From DASWUD01 sp036401755 (GTDB taxonomy: Bacteria; Pseudomonadota; Gammaproteobacteria; Thiohalomonadales; Thiohalomonadaceae), in NCBI GenBank assembly GCA_036401755.1, contig DASWUD010000285.1:1-14707 (forward strand): 14,707 bases of DNA. The letters run 5' to 3'. A model generated the notes under the pieces. The model was not told where the DNA came from and searched no databases. It saw only the letters and a program-made list of their open reading frames with translations. Made by a program: the position numbers and the translations under genes. How positions within the stretch are numbered: position 1 is the first letter of the stretch; the number at the start of each line of letters is the position of its first letter. Positions 1-5,241 of the stretch are shown here, in pieces.

Positions 1-24
1 TTCAAGATGGGCCAGGTGGTCTGA
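1..24 (+). CDS. pilC: 3' end of pilC (type IV pilus inner-membrane platform protein), partial
   Basis: The first seven codons read FKMGQVV and end in TGA at 22-24, in frame from base 1. PilC/GspF-family platform proteins commonly end in a very similar FKLG-x-VV tail, and pilC normally lies directly before pilD. The stop overlaps the pilD start as TGATG. An AGGTGG ribosome-binding site for pilD (14-19) lies inside these last codons, so the two genes are probably translationally coupled. The identification rests on seven residues plus gene order; the rest of the gene is outside the window. Confidence 0.72.
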   Translation, partial: FKMGQVV

Positions 25-899
25 TGCAGGAGCTCTTGTCGCTGGTCACCGCCCAGCCGCTCTGGGCGGTGGTGATAACGCTCGTTGTCGGCTTGATGGT
101 GGGGAGCTTCCTCAACGTCGTCATCTATCGCCTGCCGCTGATGATGAACCGCGAGTGGCGCGTGCAATGTGCCGAGCTGCTGCAGCAGGACGCGCCGCCC
201 CATGAGCGCTTCAATCTCGCTTTTCCCGCCTCCCACTGCCCGGCCTGTAAACACCCCATCGGCGCGCTGGAAAACATCCCGCTATTGAGCTACCTGCTGC
301 AACGGGGCAAATGCCGCCACTGCGGCGTGCACATCCCGCTGCGTTATCCGCTCATCGAGTTTATCACCGGCCTCATGAGCGCCCTGGTGATCTGGCAGTT
401 CGGTGCAAGCTGGCCGGGGCTCTTCGCGCTACTCTTCACCTGGACGCTCATCGCCCTCACCGTTATCGATTTCGACCACCAGCTGCTGCCCGACTCGCTG
501 ACCCTGCCGCTGCTCTGGCTGGGACTGCTGCTCAGCCTCTGGGGCCTCTATGTGGACTCCCACGCCAGCATCGTCGGGGCTAGCGTCGGCTATCTGCTGC
601 TCTGGTCTGTCTATTGGCTCTTCAAGCTGGTCACCGGCAGGGAGGGGATGGGCTACGGTGATTTCAAACTGCTCGCCGCACTCGGGGCCTGGATGGGATG
701 GCAGGCGATACCGCTGGTGGTGCTGCTCTCCTCGCTGGTCGGTGCCAGCGTCGGCATTTCGCTGATCCTGTTCCGCGGCCGGGATCGCCAGCTGCCCATC
801 CCCTTCGGCCCCTATCTCGCCGCCGCGGGCTGGATCGCCATGATGTGGGGCAATACCATCACCGAGAGCTATCTGCGCCTGGCGATGCCCGCGCAGTAA
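24..899 (+). CDS. pilD: Prepilin peptidase / N-methyltransferase PilD
   Basis: Inner-membrane aspartyl protease of the A24 family. It cleaves the leader of type IV prepilins and type II secretion pseudopilins and N-methylates the new N-terminus. The 291 residues match the usual length. Visible are a first membrane segment (about 12-34), a cytoplasmic loop with two zinc-type CxxC pairs (C72/C75 and C97/C100), and a polytopic remainder. Both catalytic aspartates are present: D149 in the VIDFDH segment and D213 in GYGDFK. The same numbers are reported for Pseudomonas aeruginosa PilD. The bifunctional form is inferred from the complete cysteine loop, which monofunctional relatives lack. The ATG at 24 overlaps the pilC stop, and coaE follows after 8 nt, so this is one transcription unit. 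Confidence 0.97.
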   Translation: MQELLSLVTAQPLWAVVITLVVGLMVGSFLNVVIYRLPLMMNREWRVQCAELLQQDAPPHERFNLAFPASHCPACKHPIGALENIPLLSYLLQRGKCRHCGVHIPLRYPLIEFITGLMSALVIWQFGASWPGLFALLFTWTLIALTVIDFDHQLLPDSLTLPLLWLGLLLSLWGLYVDSHASIVGASVGYLLLWSVYWLFKLVTGREGMGYGDFKLLAALGAWMGWQAIPLVVLLSSLVGASVGISLILFRGRDRQLPIPFGPYLAAAGWIAMMWGNTITESYLRLAMPAQ

Positions 900-907
900 C
901 GAAACGC

Positions 908-1507
908 ATGCTGCGCATCGGGCTGACGGGGGGGATCGGCTGCGGCAAAACGGCGGCGTGCCGGATCTTCTCCGAGCTGGGCATCCCCGTCATCGACGCC
1001 GATCAGATCAGCCGTGAGGTGGTGGCTCCCGGAACAAGCGGGCTTGTTGCGCTGACGCAGCTGTTCGGCAGCACCATTCTCACCCCTGAGCAGGAGCTCG
1101 ACAGGCAGGCGTTGCGCGTGCGCATCTTCGCCGACCCTGCGTTGCGCAAGAGCGTCGAAACCATTCTTCATCCACTCATCAAACAGAGGATGGTCGAACA
1201 AAGTTCAGCGCTGCACGCCCCCTACGTCATCCTTGCCATCCCCCTGCTGCTCGAAGCCGGCTGGCGCGATATGGTTGATCGCATCCTGGTGATCGACTGC
1301 CCGGTAGAGACGCAGATCAAACGCACCATGGCTCGCGATGGGATCAGCCGCGCGCAGGTCGAGGCGATCATCGCAACACAGCTGGAGCGTGCCGCACGCC
1401 TGGCGCTGGCCGATGACATCGTGACCAACGATAGCTCATTTGAGCAGCTGCGGGAGCAGATCAACGCTCTGCACCTGCGCTATCTGCACATGGCGTCCGC
1501 CCCATGA
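908..1507 (+). CDS. coaE: Dephospho-CoA kinase CoaE
   Basis: Cytosolic kinase that phosphorylates the 3'-hydroxyl of the dephospho-CoA ribose with ATP, the last step of coenzyme A synthesis. The 199-residue protein has a P-loop GGIGCGKT at 8-15, DAD at 30-32 in the position that contacts substrate and metal, HPLI at 88-91 and PLLLE at 112-116, all typical of CoaE. The ATG at 908 puts the P-loop right after the first beta strand, as in the family. The open frame continues upstream but only through pilD in another frame. No clear ribosome-binding site precedes the start; with only 8 nt after the pilD stop, translation probably follows reinitiation. pilD-coaE is a common gammaproteobacterial gene pair. 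Confidence 0.97.
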   Translation: MLRIGLTGGIGCGKTAACRIFSELGIPVIDADQISREVVAPGTSGLVALTQLFGSTILTPEQELDRQALRVRIFADPALRKSVETILHPLIKQRMVEQSSALHAPYVILAIPLLLEAGWRDMVDRILVIDCPVETQIKRTMARDGISRAQVEAIIATQLERAARLALADDIVTNDSSFEQLREQINALHLRYLHMASAP

Positions 1508-1527
1508 GGCCATTACCCGGAACGCCC

Positions 1528-1557
1528 TTAGCGTCTGATGCGGCATCGGTGTATCAT
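1528..1557 (+). promoter_or_regulatory. Weak candidate promoter upstream of zapD
   Basis: The coaE-zapD gap holds TATCAT at 1552-1557 (five of six matches to the -10 consensus). A poor -35 match, TTAGCG at 1528-1533, lies 18 nt upstream. If used, zapD and yacG could be transcribed apart from pilD-coaE, which would fit the GTG start at 1604 but not an ATG at 1538 or 1556. Short matches like this arise by chance, so support is thin. Confidence 0.2.
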
Positions 1558-1603
1558 GTTGCGCCAAGCGACATTCCCTGACGAATACCAGGATCTTCCC
1601 ACC

Positions 1604-2371
1604 GTGGACAAGCCCGTCATCTTCGAACATCCGCTCAATGAGCGTGTCCGTACCATGCTGCGGCTGGAGCACCTGTTCAGCCAGGCGCGCCACTATCTGG
1701 CCGGAAACTCCTCGTGGGATAGCCGCGTCTTCATCGCCACTCTGATGAACATCCTCGATATCTTCGCGCGCGGCGATCTCAAAACCGAGATCATCAAGGA
1801 GGTGGAACGCGCCACCAACAATCTCAAACGGTTGATGGAGTATCCCAAAGTCGATCACGAGCGCCTCAAGACCATCCTGCGCGCCCTCGACCACGTCTAC
1901 AACGGCATGCATGGGCTCAACACCCAGTTGGGTCAGACGCTGCGTGACGATGAATTTCTGGCAAGCATCCGCCAGCGCACCAGTATCCCCGGCGGAACCT
2001 GCGATTTCGATCTGCCTGCCTACCACCAGTGGCTGCAGCGCCCGGTCGAGCAGCGTGCGCAGACACAAGGCGAATGGTTCGCCTCGCTGGAGGCGGTACG
2101 CCAGGCCGTCGAACTGGTGCTAAAGCTGATCCGAAATAGTGCCGAACCGGTGGAGCAGCTCGCTCAGGCGGGTGCCTATCAACAGCCGCTCGACCCCAAT
2201 CTCCCGTTCCAGCTCATCCGCATCCAGCTTCCCGCTGGCTCAGGCTGCTATCCGGAGGTCAGTGGTGGCCGTCACCGTTTCACCATCCGTTTCCTTGGCG
2301 CGGGGGAGAACAGCCGCCCCAGCCAAATCAGCACCGACCTCCCCTTCCTGGTCACCTGTTGCAATCTATGA
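1604..2371 (+). CDS. zapD: Cell division protein ZapD (FtsZ-bundling factor)
   Basis: ZapD (formerly YacF) is a cytosolic protein that binds the FtsZ C-terminal peptide and crosslinks protofilaments in the Z ring. Family resemblance is clear throughout: IFEHPLNERVRTMLRLE near the start, RQRTSIPGGTCDFDLP mid-protein and a late FTIRFL, each close to the E. coli sequence. I chose the GTG at 1604 (255 residues) because homology begins six residues later and AGGA at 1590-1593 lies 10 nt upstream. In-frame ATGs at 1538 (277 residues) and 1556 have no visible ribosome-binding site and would add an N-terminal extension that the E. coli protein lacks. The stop overlaps the yacG start as ATGA. The family is certain; the start is not. 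Confidence 0.93.
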   Translation: MDKPVIFEHPLNERVRTMLRLEHLFSQARHYLAGNSSWDSRVFIATLMNILDIFARGDLKTEIIKEVERATNNLKRLMEYPKVDHERLKTILRALDHVYNGMHGLNTQLGQTLRDDEFLASIRQRTSIPGGTCDFDLPAYHQWLQRPVEQRAQTQGEWFASLEAVRQAVELVLKLIRNSAEPVEQLAQAGAYQQPLDPNLPFQLIRIQLPAGSGCYPEVSGGRHRFTIRFLGAGENSRPSQISTDLPFLVTCCNL

Positions 2372-2565
2372 CACGAGTATCCTGTCCGACCTGCAAGAAA
2401 TCAGTGGAGTGGAGCGAGCAACAGAAGTGGCGCCCGTTCTGCAGCGAGCGCTGCAGGCTGATCGATCTCGGGGAGTGGGCCGGTGAAACGCATCGCATCC
2501 CCTGCGAACCCGTCAATCCCTGGGAGCTCCCTTTACCGGGAGAGATGCCTCATCCCGAGGAGTGA
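2368..2565 (+). CDS. yacG: DNA gyrase inhibitor YacG (small zinc protein)
   Basis: A 65-residue protein, the same length as E. coli YacG, which binds GyrB and inhibits gyrase. Four cysteines, CPTC (C6, C9) and CSERC (C25, C29), form the zinc-binding knuckle and are followed by the family block LIDLGEWA. The acidic, proline-rich tail is typical and probably disordered. The ATG at 2368 overlaps the zapD stop by ATGA, the usual coupled arrangement; a TTG three codons upstream is less likely. The last 16 nt overlap, tail to tail, the end of the lipoprotein gene on the other strand, leaving no space for a conventional terminator. Confidence 0.95.
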   Translation: MTRVSCPTCKKSVEWSEQQKWRPFCSERCRLIDLGEWAGETHRIPCEPVNPWELPLPGEMPHPEE

Positions 2566-2996
2566 AAGCGGTAAACCGCTCGATAGACCCCGTCTGGGGT
2601 GTGCATCTCCACCACAGCACGCCAATCGCTTCTGCCGGCCACACACACCGGCAGGGTGATCTCGCCCTGCCAGCTGACCCCATCACGCAACAGCCGGTAG
2701 CGGTTCACCCCCATATCCATCCCCTCCATGAAGAACTCCACCATCACCTCCTGGATGCGTGGCTGCAGGTTACCCGTGATCTGAAGTTGCAGATGGAACG
2801 GCTGGAGGGTGCGGATCTCCCGCTCCAGCTCCAGTGTCATCTCCGCCTGTTCATGGGAGAGTCGACACGGTTGAAGCGCCGCATCACACCCCTCCGCACT
2901 GCCGAGCTCCACCACCGCTGGCCCAGCCACGTTGCTCCCTGAATCGCAGGCAGTGAGCAGCACCAATAACAGTACAATAACGTAGCGCGGAGTCAT
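2550..2996 (-). CDS. Small lipoprotein of unknown function
   Basis: I do not recognise this 148-residue protein. It starts with a short basic N-terminus, a hydrophobic stretch and a lipobox LTAC with C17 as the acylated residue, so it is probably a lipoprotein, with D18 next to the cysteine. Three more cysteines follow (C37, C44, C118). The second half, with MEGMDMG at 90-96, a DG turn, W125 and alternating hydrophobic strands, vaguely recalls the FixH/YtkA beta-sandwich; this is a loose visual impression, not an assignment. The ATG at 2996 was chosen because the signal peptide begins there and it lies 1 nt after the stop of the MutT fusion gene, implying coupling. Its stop overlaps yacG by 16 nt on the opposite strand. 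Confidence 0.8.
   Translation of the reverse strand: MTPRYVIVLLLVLLTACDSGSNVAGPAVVELGSAEGCDAALQPCRLSHEQAEMTLELEREIRTLQPFHLQLQITGNLQPRIQEVMVEFFMEGMDMGVNRYRLLRDGVSWQGEITLPVCVAGRSDWRAVVEMHTPDGVYRAVYRFHSSG
2567..2580. other. Short perfect inverted repeat just after yacG
   Basis: AGCGGT and ACCGCT are separated by two bases and begin 2 nt after the yacG stop. In RNA this would realistically be a five-base-pair stem with a TAAA loop. No T-run follows on either strand, so it is not a standard intrinsic terminator. On the minus strand it encodes the C-terminus of the lipoprotein. It could mark the 3' end of the plus-strand transcript, or be chance. Confidence 0.25.
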
Positions 2997-2997
2997 T

Positions 2998-3990
2998 TCA
3001 GCACCAGTGCATGTCGCGTTCGTCCCAGATGCCACGGATCGCGGCGATCCCCTGGGCACCGTGCGCCCAGCTCAGTTCCAGATCCGCGCGTGTCATGCCG
3101 CCCAGGGCATAGACCGGCACCATTGTCTGCTCGGTAATGGCGCGCAACCCATCCCATCCCAGCGGCAGGCTGTCGGGATGGGTAGCCGTCGGTTTAATCG
3201 GCGAGACCACGACAAAATCGCAACCGATCTGCTGCGCCTGCGCCACATCCGCCACGCAGTGACAGGAGGCCGCCAGCCACCGCTCGGCAGCAATAGGTCT
3301 GCCCTGCACTCGATACAGTGCAGCACTGTTGAGATGGAGACCGCACCCTTCGGGCAGTTCACAGGCCCATGCCGGGTCGCAATTGACCAGAAGCGCGCAG
3401 CCGGGCTCGCGGCACAGCACCATGACCTCATGCGCCAGCGTCAGCAGCGTCGCTTTGGGCAGACACTTGGCGCGTAACTGAATCAGGCGAATGCCGCGCG
3501 AAAGCATGGCACGCAAAGCTTCGAGAAATGGGCTAAAACCAGCAGAAAGATCGGGCTCGGGGGTGATCAGATAGGCGGAGGGCAATCGTGCCGCAGTGAC
3601 AATCGCGGTATTGGCGGCGGGGAAGGTGTAGCGCCGCAGCGCATCGGCCTCGACCCAGCGCACCGGCTGCCCTTCAACGCCGTGCGCCTCTCCTGCAAAT
3701 TTCTCGACGCGCCAGACATCGAGCAGCACATGACGATCGGGATAGGAGTAGGGAATGCGGATCAGCGGCCTTGCGCTGTGCACACGGATCCCCACCTCCT
3801 CCTGCAGCTCCCGGGCGAGCGCCGCAGGCACCGACTCGCCTGCCTCGACCTTGCCGCCGGGAAACTCCCAGAGCCCGCCCTGATGCAGATGGTCGGGGCG
3901 CCGTGCGATCAGGATGCGCCCGGCCTCATCCACCACCACGGCGGCGGCTACGTGCAGATAATCGCCGGATAACGGCGCTGAACCCTTCAT
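2998..3990 (-). CDS. Nudix hydrolase (MutT-like) fused to a thiamine-phosphate-synthase-like domain
   Basis: Two-domain cytosolic protein of 330 residues. The N-terminal part (about 10-130) is a MutT-like Nudix hydrolase with a perfect Nudix box at 46-68: G46, E52 and R60-E61-L62-Q63-E64-E65-V66-G67. MutT-type enzymes hydrolyse 8-oxo-dGTP and so prevent transversions. The C-terminal part (about 138-322) resembles ThiE/TenI TIM barrels: QLRAK at 171-175, GLHL at 217-220, SPIKPTATHP at 263-272 and ALGGM at 295-299. The second acidic metal ligand after the ThiE HLG motif is not apparent here (HLNSAAL), so true thiamine-phosphate synthesis is doubtful. This architecture is known in many gammaproteobacteria. 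The ATG at 3990 is 7 nt after the argJ stop, with no obvious ribosome-binding site. E. coli has a stand-alone mutT downstream of secA. Confidence 0.93.
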   Translation of the reverse strand: MKGSAPLSGDYLHVAAAVVVDEAGRILIARRPDHLHQGGLWEFPGGKVEAGESVPAALARELQEEVGIRVHSARPLIRIPYSYPDRHVLLDVWRVEKFAGEAHGVEGQPVRWVEADALRRYTFPAANTAIVTAARLPSAYLITPEPDLSAGFSPFLEALRAMLSRGIRLIQLRAKCLPKATLLTLAHEVMVLCREPGCALLVNCDPAWACELPEGCGLHLNSAALYRVQGRPIAAERWLAASCHCVADVAQAQQIGCDFVVVSPIKPTATHPDSLPLGWDGLRAITEQTMVPVYALGGMTRADLELSWAHGAQGIAAIRGIWDERDMHWC

Positions 3991-3997
3991 GCAACGA

Positions 3998-5212
3998 TCA
4001 GGAGCGGTATTCCGCGTTGATCTTCACATAGTCGTAGGAGAAGTCACAGGTCCAGACTCGCGCCGTGGCAGCACCGCGCGCCAGCTCGACGCGGATGGTG
4101 ATCTCCGCCTGCTTCATCACGGCAGCGCCCAGCTCCTCGCGGTAGGCGGGATCGCGCCCGCCGTTGCGCACGATGCAGACATCACCGAGAAACAGGGTAA
4201 TGGCAGCGAGATCCATATCGGTCACTCCGGCACGCCCCACTGCCGCCAGAATACGCCCCCAGTTGGGATCGCTGGCGAAGAAGGCCGTTTTCACCAACGG
4301 TGAGTGGGCGATGGTGTAGGCCACCTGCTCGCACTCCTGCACGCTGCGGCCGCCACGCACATCGATGGTGATGAGCTTGGTCGCCCCCTCCCCATCGCGG
4401 ATAATGAGTTGTGCAAGCTCCTCACACACCTCGGTGATCGCCTGCTGGAACTTCGCAAAGTCGCCATCTTCCTGCTTGAGTGTCACCCCGCTGCGCTGGG
4501 TGGCGATCAGCACACAGGCGTCGTTGGTCGAGGTGTCGCCATCGACGGTGATGCGGTTGAATGAGGTAGCGACGGCGCTCGTCAGCACCTGTTGCAGGGT
4601 TGCGCCATCGACCGCCGCATCGGTCGCCACGTAGGCGAGCATCGTTGCCATGTCCGGGCGGATCATCCCCGACCCCTTGGCGATGCCGGTGACGGTAACT
4701 GTTTTGCCCCGCAGCAGCAAAGAGCGAGTCGCCCCCTTGGCCACGGTATCGGTGGTCATGATGGCATGGGCCGCATCGGCCCAGCTATCCGCGCGCAGAT
4801 CGGCCAGCGCCGCCGGTAATGCCGTACTGATCTTCTCCACCGGCAGCGGCTCGCCGATGACACCGGTGGAGAACGGCAGGATCTCGCTCGCCTGGCAGCC
4901 GGCCACGGTCGCCAGCGCCTCACAGCATGCCTCGGCCGCTACCATGCCGGCCGCGCCGGTGCCGGCATTGGCATTGCCGGTGTTGACCAGCAGATAGCGG
5001 GGCGCCCCCTGCCCCAGATGACGCTTGGCCAGTGTCACCGGTGCCGCGCAGAAGGCGTTGCGGGTGAAAACCGCTGCCACCTCACACCCCTCGTCGAGCG
5101 CCATCACGGTAATGTCACGACGACCCGGTTTCTTGATCCCCGCCGACGCAATACCGAGCCGTACCCCTGCAATGGCAGGCAATACCGGCAACCCTTTGTA
5201 ACCCACAGCCAT
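3998..5212 (-). CDS. argJ: Glutamate N-acetyltransferase / amino-acid acetyltransferase ArgJ
   Basis: ArgJ moves the acetyl group of N-acetylornithine to glutamate, recycling the acetyl group in arginine synthesis; some members also make N-acetylglutamate from acetyl-CoA. The 404-residue precursor cleaves itself into alpha and beta chains before a threonine nucleophile. The cleavage motif is clear at 185-195 (RPDMATMLAYV), with T190 as the nucleophile. NTGNANAGTG (77-86), the TVDGDTSTND block and a C-terminal NAEYRS are all conserved family signatures. Whether it is mono- or bifunctional cannot be read from the sequence. The ATG at 5212 has GGAG at 5222-5225, 9 nt upstream. It lies 29 nt after secA, with the MutT fusion 7 nt downstream, so co-transcription is likely. 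Confidence 0.97.
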   Translation of the reverse strand: MAVGYKGLPVLPAIAGVRLGIASAGIKKPGRRDITVMALDEGCEVAAVFTRNAFCAAPVTLAKRHLGQGAPRYLLVNTGNANAGTGAAGMVAAEACCEALATVAGCQASEILPFSTGVIGEPLPVEKISTALPAALADLRADSWADAAHAIMTTDTVAKGATRSLLLRGKTVTVTGIAKGSGMIRPDMATMLAYVATDAAVDGATLQQVLTSAVATSFNRITVDGDTSTNDACVLIATQRSGVTLKQEDGDFAKFQQAITEVCEELAQLIIRDGEGATKLITIDVRGGRSVQECEQVAYTIAHSPLVKTAFFASDPNWGRILAAVGRAGVTDMDLAAITLFLGDVCIVRNGGRDPAYREELGAAVMKQAEITIRVELARGAATARVWTCDFSYDYVKINAEYRS

Positions 5213-5241
5213 AATCGTTCACTCCACCCTTCGGAAACCGG

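Noticed and set aside
1033..1048. Perfect inverted repeat AACAAGC/GCTTGTT with two-base centre inside coaE
   Set aside because: It looks operator-like but lies in the middle of a coding region with normal CoaE codons, and no second copy was seen in the window. Chance is the simplest reading.
1436..2068. Open frame of 210 codons on the minus strand opposite zapD
   Set aside because: It overlaps both coaE and zapD, which are secure. It shows no start signal or family resemblance.
3093..3431. Minus-strand frame of 112 codons within the MutT fusion gene
   Set aside because: It is another reading frame of the same strand under an intact two-domain protein, with no motif of its own. It is not evidence of a frameshift.
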